A stretch of DNA of 64,000 nt from Thalassia testudinum (Eukaryota; Streptophyta; Magnoliopsida; Alismatales; Hydrocharitaceae). Made by a program: the position numbers and the translations under genes. Below are positions 35,487-46,829 of this stretch, in pieces. The stretch lies in contig JAZHRO010000002.1 in assembly GCA_037157565.1 (NCBI GenBank), positions 77,426,001 through 77,490,000 on the forward strand, given 5' to 3'. The stretch's first letter is position 1. Each line of letters opens with the position of its first letter. The notes below the pieces were generated by a model. The model saw only the letters and a program-made list of their open reading frames with translations, had not been told where the DNA came from and searched no databases.

Positions 35487-36909
35487 TCCGTACTTGCAGT
35501 CTTTGCGCGACAGAGTACTATCAGGGGAACCAGGGGACTTCTCTTTCACAGACCAGGTGTTACGCTTGAGGGGACGATTGTGCGTTCCCAGAGACGAGGA
35601 GCTGTTGAGAGAGCTTCTGACTGAGGCACACGGTTCCAGATTCACCATGCATCCCGGAAACACGAAAATGTACCATGACTTGAGACACGAGTTTTGGTGG
35701 AGAGGGATGAAGTGGGATGTGGGTGAGTTCGTGCAGCAGTGCTTAGTGTGCCAGCAGGTGAAAGCCGAGTATCAAAGGCCTGCAGGGCCGCTTCAGCCGC
35801 TTCCAGTGCCAGAGTGGAAGTGGGAGAGCATCACCATGGACTTGGTGGTGGGCTTACCCTTTACCCAGCGGGGACACGACGCAGTCTGGGTAATAGTGGA
35901 TAGATTGACGAAGACGGCGTGATTCTTGCCGATCCGAGTCACTTTGGGACCAGCACAGTTGGCAGAGAGGTATATCCGTGATGTGGTGCGACTACACGGA
36001 GTTCAGCGGGAGATCGTATCCGACCGGGATACCCGCTTTACATCCCAGTTTTAGGCTGAGTTTCAGCAGGGCTTGGGGACGAGGTTGAGGTTTAGCACGG
36101 CTTACCACCCCCAGACGGACGGACAGTCTGAGCGCATGATACAGACACTTGAGGACCTTTTGCGTGCCTGTGTACTGGACTGGAGGGGCTCTTGGGAGGA
36201 GCACCTGCCCCTGGCGGAGTTTGCATATAACAACAGTTATCACTCGAGCATCAGCATGGCTCCCTACGAGGCTCTGTACGGACGGAAGTGTACGGCACCC
36301 TTGAGTTGGGTTGAGGTGGGGACCAAGTGGGAGGTTGGCCCCAGGTTGATCCGGCAGAGTCAGGAGGTAGTTGAGTAGATCCACAGACGACTCCGCACTG
36401 TCAGGAGCAGACAGAAGAGCTACGCGGATCGCAGACGTAGAGAGGTGCAGTTCGAGGTTGGGGACCACGTCTTCCTTCGTGTTTCGCCCATGAAGGGCCT
36501 ACAGCGGTTTGGGGTGAGAGGGAAGCTCGCGCCGAGGTTCGTGGGGCCCTTTGAGGTCCTGGAACGGGTTGGACCCGTTGCTTACCGACTTGCCCTCCCC
36601 TCGCAGTTTTCTGGTGTGCACGACGTGTTCCACGTGTCCAACCTCAGGAAGTACGTAGCCGATCCCAGCCACGTACTGAGTCACGAGAGCGTCGAGGTGA
36701 GCGACGACCTGACCTACCCCGAGCGGCCAGTGCAGATCCTAGACCGAGCCGTCCGCAGTTTGAGACGAAAGCAAGTACCCCTGGTAAAGGTTTTGTGGAG
36801 GAGCCAGCGGTACGAGGAGGCTACCTGGGAGCCTGAGGCGGCAATGCGGGAGCGGTACCTAGAGCTTTTCGCGGGTACGTCTTTTCGGACCGGGTTCGGT
36901 CCTCTTTGA
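35479..36909 (+). pseudogene. Integrase with chromodomain-like C-terminus, element B
   Basis: It encodes the HHCC zinc region (CLVCQQVK at its end), then the D-D-E core: ITMDLVVGLP, IVSDRDTRFTS and DGQSERMIQTLE. Stops occur at 35920-35922, 36052-36054 and 36376-36378. The C-terminal piece (36445-36909) has the GPF.VLERVGPVAYRL motif and VFHVSNLRKY, then a segment with VLWRSQRYEEATWEPE matching the chromodomain of Tekay/Del chromoviruses. The final frame is open to TGA at 36909. Confidence 0.88.
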
Positions 36910-36992
36910 GTTTGTTATGGTTTTGGACGTCTTTTCCCGGACCCTAGTTGGCACAAGTTTCGGGGATGAAACTTCCTTTGAGTTTGTTATAT

Positions 36993-39693
36993 TGTTACGA
37001 ACGCGTGCCCCGGACGTATTTTTAAGACGTCTGGGAGGTGGCCCAGACGTCTGACCAGACATCTGGGATCACATCCAGACGTCTTGCCAGACGTCTGGGA
37101 TGGTTTACAGACGTCTGAAAAACCGTTATCGTCCACACCCGCGAGTCGTCTGCACGCCTGCGCGCGCAGATCGCATATTCGTTATTCCCTCTTTTTCTTC
37201 TGCGGCTGCAGACGCCTGCCGCGCCTTCTCTCTCTCCTCTCCGCACGGCCTTAAAAGGGCCACGCCTCCCCTCCCGTCTCCACTGTCTCCTTCTTCTTCT
37301 CCTTCCTGTGCACGAGAGCGAGCGAGCGCGAGGGCTGCAGCGGCGGCCGCAGTGAGTGCGGAGGAGGCCCGGCGTGCAAGGGCGGAGCTCTGCCGCGAGG
37401 GCGAGCTCGCTGGAGCGGCTTGGCCGGCCGGCGGAGGGCGCAGGGGGCGCGGAACGATGCGGAGAGGGACCTGCTGCAGTCTGAGCAGCAGGCGCGTGAG
37501 GTGCGACGCGGGCGGCGTCGCGAGCGGAGGCCGAGTAGTGCCCTGATTCTGGAAAAATTTCCAGAATCAGACGTCTGGGTTGATAGGCAGACGGCGAGGA
37601 CGACGTCTGGTAGCTCATACCGACGTCTGAAAGGTGTGTATTCCGCTTTCTTCTTCCTTCCTGTCGACCGACCGTACTAAGGGAGGGAGTTGGCTGTGCG
37701 CAGGTTCGCTGATTCGCCATCCTTTGCGAATCAGACGTCTGGAAGTTGTACCAGACGGCGGGAGTGACCTCCAGACGTCTGGGGTGACCATCGGACGTCT
37801 GGGAGCTAGGACAGACGTCCCCACAGACTTCTGGACGTCTGGGAAACCACATTGAACAGGTAATTCTCTGATCCACTGTTTAAGACGTCTAGAAGAAGTT
37901 TCAGACGTTTGATTTTGCACAGTATCGTCTTTTTCGACCCGTTTAGGGCCCGTTCGGGCTCCGTTTTCCGCGATTCGAGTTGTGTTCTTTTCAGAATTAA
38001 TTCCTCTACCCGTCTACAGTAGCTATACACTGTTTTGAGACACTCCTTGTGTTTGATCCTTGTGATAGGACCTCGTTCAGTTACAGTCTTGAGAGACACG
38101 GAGGCACGCGGGATTCCCGATCACGCCCCCATTACTCCCGTTGTACCTGGTAGAGTGGCTTAAGTTTATTATTAAAATCTGTTAAAGTATGGAACCATAA
38201 CTAGAATCTAGGACATTGCATGAATCCTAGGAATGAGAAATGTATGGAATGATAGCTCCTAGGTGATGCATGAATCCTAGGGCTGGAAACTAGTTGTATG
38301 CTAGATCCTAGGATGTGGCATGAACCCTAGGATGGAAAAACTAGTGGAATGTATAATACTGCAGTCTTGGAAAAAATGGAAAGGAATATAAAGCTGCCTG
38401 TAAATTGAATTAACAGCTGCCTGTTATGAATAAAGAAACATGATTGAGATCATGGATTGTGAGAACGTGAAACTGGAAAGTGAAACATATGATGTTATGA
38501 GATAAAGAGCTGGAACCCTACGGGGAATTAGGAGTGGAACTCCTGGAAAGAAAAAGGAATGGAACTGAGATGTAGTTTGTACTGTCTCTTGGGTACGCAG
38601 TACCAAGGGAAGTACCTGTACCTGTTTAGTGCAGAGTGGGGCCAGCCACCCCAGGGACCCGGGGGTTAGGATTGGCCGCTCTGTACCGACTTGTTGGCCC
38701 TCGTGTACGTAGTACCGAGGAGAGCTACTAGTGTTAGGAGAGTACTAGCTACCCCACGGGCCCCGGGGTTCTGCTAGCCTCCTTCACCGACTTGTTAGGC
38801 CCACTAGGGCAAACCAGGGTAGTCAGGCGAGGGTGCGCGGACTGTGGAGGGGCAAGGCCCCGGTTTGGTTACTGTGGAGGGGTTGGACCCCTGTTACTGA
38901 GAGGGCTCTGCCCTGGTTCCGTGCTGTGCTTTGGGCGCACCCGTTAACGGAAACGACTGACCGTGTGCCAGTGTGGGCTAGCTACCTGTGCGTTTATCGC
39001 GCGTGTCGTAGTCACCGTTACGTTTGTCAGTGACCTTGGGGTGGTTGACTGAGGGTAGGATCACCACGGGGGACTCTCCCGGCCAGGAGAGCACCACGTG
39101 CTACTTCTACTTTTGGAAAAGACTGCAATCAAGATCGTTCCCACAAGGACATTCGAGATCAAGTAAAGGATCTGAGAAATAAATGAAATAGTGAGAAAAA
39201 TTGAAAGATGTGAATAAAGGAAGTAATAGAACATAACAGCTACTGTACACTCTACTGTTGCCTTTAGCTAGTTTGCCACTCTACTCAGCGTTTTGCTGAC
39301 GTGTTACACTCGTTACCTTTTTCAGGACCAGGTGTTGAGCAGCCAGGGTCGGCGGCTGCAGAGGACGCTGGGTCGAGTAGGGTCCAGTAGAGTTTACCAC
39401 AGTCTCTTGTACCTCTTTTGTTTCTGTTCTAGTGAGTAGTTCTTGTTTCCGCTGTACTTTCTTTACCTGCAGTTCTTGTTATATGATAAATGTTGTTCTA
39501 CTGTTGTGGTGGTATCTACTGTAGTAGTTTCTTTCCTTACTGCTGTACTTTCTTACTGTTAGTTATATTCATGCTGAGTGTGGTTTATTTTACTGTCTTT
39601 TGGTTACTTCCTCGTTGGACGACTAGGTCTTGGGATTAGTCGAGTCGGTCCGGTTCTCGTGTCTCGTAGGGACTCGGGAACCGGGTCGTTACA
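36993..39693 (+). repeat. 3' LTR of element B
   Basis: It is 2701 bp, the same length as the 5' copy, ending GGGTCGTTACA and followed by GTATG. The region just before it (36955-36992) is only moderately purine-rich, so the polypurine tract is not clearly identifiable; GGGGATGAAAC near 36962 is the best candidate. Confidence 0.92.
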
Positions 39694-42428
39694 GTATGGA
39701 AATCAAATTCAGGGACAAGAAGACAAAGATTAATATTTTTAAGGCCATCAAACAATTTGAGAATTATGGAATGATAGAAGATTTTGAGGATGTGGATCAT
39801 ACTGTTGAATATTGTATGAAGTTAGGAGTGTCCCAATCTGATCGTATAGGTCTTGATCCCCAAACCAATCAAGAGGTCAGTCACCCAATCACTGACTTGA
39901 TTCCAAGGCCTCATGAGGATAACTGTGATCCACCTTTTGACCCTTCATCCCAAGGACCAAAACCTGAGCTAAAACCTCTTCCTGATTATCTAAAATGTGT
40001 TTTCTTGGGATCTGATCAGACTTACCCAGTGATCATTAGCTCTTATCTAACCCAAACTCAAGAAAATTAATTAATTTAAGTTTTGGGAAGAAACATTAGA
40101 GCAATTGGTTAGACATTAGATGATCTGAAGGGAATCAGTCCTACTATACCCACAGAATTTATGTTGAGGACGGACCCAAACCCTCCCAAAGAATGTAGAG
40201 ACGATTGAATCTTAATATGCGAAAGGTTGTGAAAAAAGAGATGATTAAGTGGTTAGATGCAAGAATAATCTACCCAATCTCTGACAGCCCATGGATCAGT
40301 CCTGTACAGGTGATTCCTAAGAAAGTTGGGTTGACTGTGATTTCTAATGATAATGGGGAATTGATTCCAACCCACATAGCTTCCTCTTGGAGAGTCTATA
40401 TTGATTTCAGGAAGATAAATAATGTAACTAAGAAAGACCACTTTCCACTTCCCTTCATTGATCAAATTCTTGAAAGACTAGCCGGCCAAAAGTTCTTTTG
40501 TTTCTTGGATGGATACCCTGGCTACAATCAAGTAGCTATCCACCATGGTGATTAAGAGAAAACTACCTTTACATGTCCCTACGAAACATTAGTCTTCCGT
40601 AGGATGCCTTTTGGATTATGCAATGCACCAACGACTTTTCAAAGGTGCATGCTTGCAATCTTTTCAGACATGGTAGGTGATTTTTATGGAAATCTTTATG
40701 GATGATTTTTTTTGTGTTCGAAGACACTTTTGAATCTTGTCTGATCAATCTGGAGAAAACATTACAAAAATGCATAGAGGTAAACTTTCTCCTATCTTGG
40801 GAAAAGAGCCACTTCATGGTTAGGGAAGGCATAGTCCTTGGCCATGTTATGTCTGAAAGAGGAATTGAAGTTGATAAAGCCAAGGTAGACACTATCATTA
40901 AACTTCTGCCACCTTTGACGATTAAACAAGTAAGATCATTCCTTGGACATGTAGGATTTTACCATTGATTCATTAAGGATCTTTCTAAGGTGGCGAGGCC
41001 CTTAAGTAATCTACTGGTGAAAGATCAAACCTTTGATTTTGATTCAAGCTACTTAAGGGCTTTCAATCTATTGAAGGAGGCCATTATGCAATCACCCATC
41101 CTACAACCTCCTAATTTGGATCATCCGTTCAAAATCATGACCGACGCTTTTGATTTTGTTATTGGTGCGGTCTTGGGACAAAAGATTGACAAGAAACCTT
41201 CTATGATTTACTACGATAGTAAAACTCTTGATGAGGCTCAAAGGAATTACACCACTACAGAAAAAGAGTTGCTAGCAGTAGTTTTTGCTTTAGAAAAGTT
41301 TAGACCATACCTACTTGGATCTCATGTCACAATTTTCACAGATCACATTGCATTAAGACACCTGATGTCTAAGAAGGATGCAAAACCTAGATTAATTAGA
41401 TGGATCCTTCTACTACAAGAATTTGATTTAGAAATCAAAGACAAATCTGGTGCCCAAAATGTAGTAGCAGATCATCTCTCCAGAATCCTTGTAGAATCTA
41501 CAACTCCTCAATTCTTTGATTCATTCCCTGATGACACTCTCGACTATTTGCAAACTACCTTGGTTTGCAGACATTGTTAACTATTTGGCAATCAGAAGAT
41601 TACCCATGGATTGGCCTAAGCACAGGGGGGATAAGTTGATTTCCGATGCCAAATACTACTTTTGGGAAGACCTGGAATTATTGAAAATATGCACGGATCA
41701 GGTTATTCACCATTGTGTTCCAGACGAGAAGATCACAAGTGTGCTAGAATTTTGCCATACTTTTGCTTACGGAGGTCACTTCTCAGGAAAAATGATGGTA
41801 GCCAAGGTGCTACAAAGTGGATTATACTAGCTGTCTTTATTTCGTGACTCTTACAATTTCTGTAGGTCATGTATTAATTGCCAAACTCTAGGAAACATGA
41901 CCAAGAAGGGCATGATGCCCTTAAATCCAATCCTTGAAGTCGAAGTCTTTGATGTTTGGGGTATTGATTTTATGTGACCTTTTACCAATTCATTTGGATA
42001 CCTATACATTTTGGTTGTAGTCTACTATGTATCCAAATGGATTGAGGCCATCCCAACCTGAACAATTGACCGAAAAACTCCAATTGACTTAATTGGAGGA
42101 AATTCGGAATGACGCTTATGATAGCACGAGAATCTATAAGAATAGGACAAAAGCTTTACATGATAAGTATATCTCTTGAAAAAGCTTTGTCCCTAACCAA
42201 AAGTTTTGATTATTTGATGCATGCTTGAAGCTCTTTCCGAGAAAATTAAGATCAAAATGGATAGGTCCTTTTATTGTAAGAAAAGTTTTCCCTTATGGAG
42301 CTATTCTCATTTTGGATCCCAATGTTGGCCATGAGACAAAGGTAAATGGTCAAAAGTTGAAGCCTTACATTGCTCAGAACTTTGATCCCATTCCTAATAG
42401 TGACATCAACCTTCTGGAATCATTTTAG
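39694..42428 (+). pseudogene. pol: Reverse transcriptase, RNase H and deleted integrase of element H, after insertion of B
   Basis: The polyprotein resumes with the MEIKF segment that follows the protease. Reverse transcriptase (about 40200-40970) has a FCFLDGYPGYNQ segment and an F-M-D-D near 40694-40708, then a frameshift at an eight-T run. RNase H (40990-41580) keeps MTDAFDF, ELLAVVFALEKF and TDHIALRH. The integrase zinc region follows (about 41590-41900). Near 42060 the text jumps from the SKWIEAIPT motif after the first Asp to the late QLTELEEI segment. About 130 residues, including the second Asp and Glu, are lost compared with D. The last frame (42225-42428) ends in TAG. Confidence 0.85.
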
Positions 42429-42593
42429 AGCTGAATTGAGTCCGGTAAATAATGTTAAACTTAGCGTTGGCTCAGAGGCAAGTTAGTATTCTATACAGGT
42501 ATTTTTTATTGATCAAGTTGACCTGGATTAACAAGCTCAGTCAGGTGATATCCCCTCCTCTTGATTATTACATTTTGATTTTTTTGCATACAT

Positions 42594-42632
42594 TTCAATG
42601 GGGACATTGTAATGAATAGGCATGGGGGGGTT
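42594..42632 (+). promoter_or_regulatory. Internal polypurine-tract motif of element H
   Basis: TTTCAATGGGGACATTG is followed by TAGGCATGGGGGGG. The same pair occurs in A, C and D at the end of the coding part. It lies about 1.5 kb before the 3' LTR and could be a second site of plus-strand priming. Confidence 0.65.
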
Positions 42633-42898
42633 GACATTGCATGTCTTATTTTTGTTAATTTTTTTTGTTTGCATTCATGCCTAAAGAATTTTTATCAAGA
42701 AGGTTTTATTAGGGATTTATTCTTAAGTTGATTTCTGAACTTAGAGTCCAATATAATTTCACACTTACACGTAGAATTTGCAATGGATCCTCTGTGAAGA
42801 CTGATAGACATCTTTAGTTTGTCGAAAAGAAGCAATGATTCTTCTCCTAAGCCCTTGGACAGTAATTAGGAAGTCAGAAAAACCATCTTCTAGTAGAT

Positions 42899-43797
42899 CC
42901 ACCAAACAAGTGTAAGGTAAGAGTAGAAAGTCTACCGATGCTCTAAGGCTAGTATAAGGAATCTTAATTTCTGGATAATTGGATAATGATACTCGGAGTT
43001 AGGCACAATTTTTTCTTTCGGTTCTTGCATATAAATTCTTTGTGTGAACTTTTGGAGTGCCACCAAATAAGGCAAATACATAGAGAATGAGTTCTGATAA
43101 AACTAGGACTAAGGTAGATTGGTCACAACCATCCTTTACAGAATCCTCGGCTGAAGGAAGATATTAATGTCAAGGTCAGAAATACGTTGTCCTATCCATT
43201 TCTTTTCCGGTGCCGAGATAGGCACTTCCACCAAATAAGCCAATTGATATCCTCTTGAACACCCTTAATCCTGAATAATGTCTCGTGAATAAAAATGTGC
43301 ATGAGTGCTGCATTTTGTTGAGTTGATAGATAAAATTATATAAAAAAAAGAGAGAAAAAGAAAAAAAAAGAGTAGAAAAAATGTTAATTGCGTTGTGTCC
43401 ATTTCATGTCAATCACATTGAGTCAACAACACCCATTCCCTTCACTATCCACCAAATATAGCCTTGATCTACTTTTCTGTATTTCTGACCACCTGAATAT
43501 GGGCTGAGGAATTCTAACTTAGTCATAGGGTTATTAGAACTTAATCAAAGTGTTAATGCCATGAGAGGCCACCAAATATGCTGACGAATTTGGTGAGATT
43601 GTGAGCTCAAAAAGAAAAAGAGAAGAAAAGAAAAGGAAAAAAGAAAAAGAAAAGAGAGAGAATGGGTACAAAGGAATTAAAGAGAGCACAGTTTCTCTGC
43701 CTCTCTTTGAGTTGGATTATTTAATGGTCTAGAAATCTAGGTTCTGTAGTATTAGTCTATGTGTAGCACCAGATGAGTATGAACCACCAAATACAAA
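42899..43797 (+). repeat. Six dispersed CCACCAAATA boxes in the 3' UTR of H
   Basis: Copies begin at 42899, 43060, 43228, 43449, 43569 and 43784. Several extend to CCACCAAATAAGGC or close variants. Spacing is 120-221 bp. I did not see them in the other elements. Confidence 0.7.
43609..43662 (+). repeat. 54-nt uninterrupted purine run in the 3' UTR of H
   Basis: Only A and G occur from 43609 to 43662. A shorter run of 31 purines is at 43342-43372. On the element's strand, C also has a 30-nt purine run (plus-strand pyrimidines at 52587-52616). Confidence 0.85.
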
Positions 43798-44083
43798 TCC
43801 ACTTGACTCAAAACATCTTCTACCTAAGCCAAAAGCCGGGGCTGAATTTACATATTATTTTATAACTCTGAGGGAAGAAGTTTGCCTATCCGAATAGAAA
43901 TTTACTAAGGATCAAGTACAAGCTTTAGATGTGGATTGGCTTTTCACTTGGATCCATTGCATAGGCTACAACACTACACTTTCACGAATGTATGGATTTC
44001 TAAAGTTTTGGATGAAAACAAAAGAAATAAATCTCTAGTTGAACTCTTGATAGAAATTAGACATTTAGGGCCACTTTGGATTT

Positions 44084-44116
44084 GCTACGGACTAGCAAGA
44101 TTTAGCCATGGGGGTG
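44084..44116 (+). promoter_or_regulatory. Terminal polypurine tract of element H with adjacent hairpin
   Basis: GCTAC-GGA-CTAGC (44084-44096, one mismatched pair) precedes AGCCATGGGGGTG, which abuts the 3' LTR at 44117. This is the arrangement seen in A, C and D. Confidence 0.75.
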
Positions 44117-46199
44117 TGATTGCACAGCAATCATACGATCTAATCTACCTGAACTAAGTTAGATTCTAGCAAAGCTTAAGAACAATGCATGCATAAGCAT
44201 CATAATTTGCATAGTAGTTAGTTTGATAGCTTTATAGATAATACTACTATTTTATACTCTAAAAGAGAGACAATATCGATTGCAGATGATTCGAGGCCAT
44301 AGATGATAGATTAGACCATACATATTTGATCAGGACGACAACGGAAGCCCAGCGCTTCTGAAATCATCTTGATCAGACGATTGATTGCGCAGTAATCATA
44401 AGTCTTAATTGACCTAAATTAAGCTAGAACTTAGCATAAGCTAGTGCAATTAATGCATGCATAAGGATTACTTGCATCTTTACTACTTTTCTTTAGCTAT
44501 GCATGAAATAATGATATAATGTACTAATTAAGTGCATTATATAAATTGCAGGTAATAAGAAGCTTAGGAGCTGGATCTGGAGCTAGTGCTGCATCAAAGT
44601 TGAAGCGGAAGACCTTAGAATAAATGTAGTAGAGAAATAATGTAAGGGTTGAGATGTGTTATTCTATTAAGTAAGAGTAAGGCAGAGATAAATTATGAAG
44701 AGCTTAGGTTCATTCCTAACCCTAGGATAGCCTTAGAAGCCTTCCTAAGCCTTAGCTACCCTTAGATTAGGTCACCATAGCCTAGGAAGCCTTAGAAACC
44801 TAGTTCCAGTCCTTATCTGGATATCCAGATAAGTTATTGGACATCTGGGACCCTTAGCCACAACTCGCACACCCTAAACCCATGTCTGCAGTGTTATTGC
44901 AAGTCCAGGCACTTGGTCAGACATCTAATTTCTTCTGAATACCTAAGACAAAACCCTAATTCCCTCCTAACTCAAATTGGATGTCCAGACAAGAGGTCTA
45001 GACTTCTGATTTCTGAGTATAAGTCGTTTGATGCTTAAGTTGGATGTTTGGAACTGCTCTCCAGTTCCTATTTTGGAATTCAAGCTTGGATCTTATGTTC
45101 CTAGGTCCTTAAACCCAATTCCAACCCCCTGGGAACCTAAATTAAGGTACCCTAAGCCTAGTACACCACCTCTAAACCTTCCTAAGAACCTAATTAAGTT
45201 CTCACAAAGTCTAATTGACTTGGATCATAGTCAATTACAATTGCCTAGTCAATTGGACTCATAGAGTCCAATTGAGCTCAAATCTCAACCCACACAAGTC
45301 CAATTGGACTTAGTGAGAGTCCAATTAACCTAAGCCAAACTTAATTGAGCTATTTCACTCTCAATTAAGTTCACACTAGCTCAATTAAACTTATGTCAAG
45401 TTGAATTGCATTTACCCATTAGCAATTAGGGTTTATAACCTTAATTTGAGACCTACCCTAACCCAAACCCCTTAGGACCTAAGCTAGACCACTTAGCCAC
45501 CTAGTTCACGCCCACACACACCCACTCACCGACTCCCACACCATCTAGAGCCTTCTAGGCTCTTCTAAAGTTAGCGCCACCTTGGTTGCCAAAAATAGCA
45601 ACCAAGGGATGTTCAACTTTAGATCTACATTTTTTGGATCTAAGAACCACACACACTCTCTCTCTTGAACGGCCACCTTGGAGCACTCTCTAGAGAGTTC
45701 CACACTTCTCTAGAGAGTTCCACACTTCTCTAGAAAGCCACACTCATAGCTGCCTAAGAGTCTATTTAAAGAACCCTTGGGTGGCCATTTGCACCCATCT
45801 TGGCTTCATTATCCACACATTACTGTTGGTGCTAGAGCACCGCGATCATTTATTTTGATGATAACAAAACATGTGTCATTTAACATTTGCACTTGGAGTA
45901 TTAGATTTCAGGTCAATTGCAAATGGAGATGTGATTAGACGGAATTCGAGCTCGCATCAAGGACAGATTGGAGGAGCTTGATGGAGAACAGAGGAGATTT
46001 GCGAGGAGCGATAGATTGAAAATGGAAGGACAAGAAGAATAGGATAGAATTCTATTTATTTCTTTCATGTACTTTTATCTTTATTTTCTTGCTCTTTTTG
46101 TTCCTTAGAACATGATGTTAAAGAGCCTCAAAGTACCCTAATAGTAGTCCTAGGAACACCTGCACAACCCTAGGACACTTAGGTTTTCTGTGGAGAACT

Positions 46200-46720
46200 T
46201 AGACGTCTGATAATATGTTTTAAGATGTTTGACTATTGATTCAGACGTCTGATAACATTTAGGCTGGACTTAGTTAGCTCTGTATGATGAAATCAGACGT
46301 CCAGACCTTAGACCAGACGTCTGATGTTTTTGCCAGACGTCCAATTAGTGGACCGTTGGCTGGGTTAACAAACACTGAAGAATAAGACCACTAGAGCCTT
46401 ATCAGACGTTCTTAAGCCTTTCCAGACGTCTGATAAATGACCGTTTTACCTCGGCTGACCCAAAAATCTCTTCTCAGAGATTTTCTAGCAGTTGCACTCT
46501 CTTGGAAATCCATCCCCGTAGAAAAGTAGGTTTCCAGACGTCCAAACATAGTGTTAGACGTCCTGTATGTCGTCTAATGGACTTTCACTAGAACCCTGTT
46601 TAGATCTGATTCAACTCAGGAAGAAACCCGTCTACAATCAAACGTCTGACTTTATTCCCAGATGTCTTAAACTGATCTTCCAGATGTCTGATGCCATGAT
46701 CAGACGTCTGATTACCCTGT
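46200..46720. repeat. CAGACGTCTG palindrome cluster in solo LTR E
   Basis: About twelve exact or one-mismatch copies (for example near 46243, 46313, 46422 and 46700) are interspersed at 20-100 bp. Many read CAGACGTCTGATAA, a different extension from that in element B. Confidence 0.8.
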
Positions 46721-46821
46721 CAATGCAATGATTATTCCTGATTTCAACCTGATTCTCTTGGGCTTTGCACCCAACGGCTATGGAAGCTTTCCTAAGCCTT
46801 CCAAAGCCTTCCTAAGGCCTC

Positions 46822-46829
46822 TATAAATA
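46822..46829 (+). promoter_or_regulatory. TATA box of solo LTR E
   Basis: TATAAATA in the context CCTCTATAAATAGAGGGG, about 1 kb into the LTR, is a strong plant TATA match. Confidence 0.7.

Larger units (their letters stand above)
30150..39693 (+). mobile_element. Element B: chromovirus (Tekay/Del-type Ty3/gypsy) nested in H
   Basis: Two 2701-bp LTRs at exactly 6843-bp offset, a 5-bp duplication (GTATG), an initiator-Met primer-binding site and a gag-pol region ending in a chromodomain-like segment show a complete insertion. The LTRs differ by a few percent at most by eye, chiefly transitions, so this is one of the younger insertions here. The coding region has five stops and two apparent deletions, so B is not autonomous. 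Confidence 0.92.
42429..44103 (+). other. 3' untranslated region of element H
   Basis: About 1.7 kb between pol and the terminal polypurine tract. It has the internal polypurine motif (42594-42632), six CCACCAAAYA boxes between 42899 and 43797, and uninterrupted purine runs at 43342-43372 and 43609-43662. No env-like gene is recognised. Confidence 0.75.
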
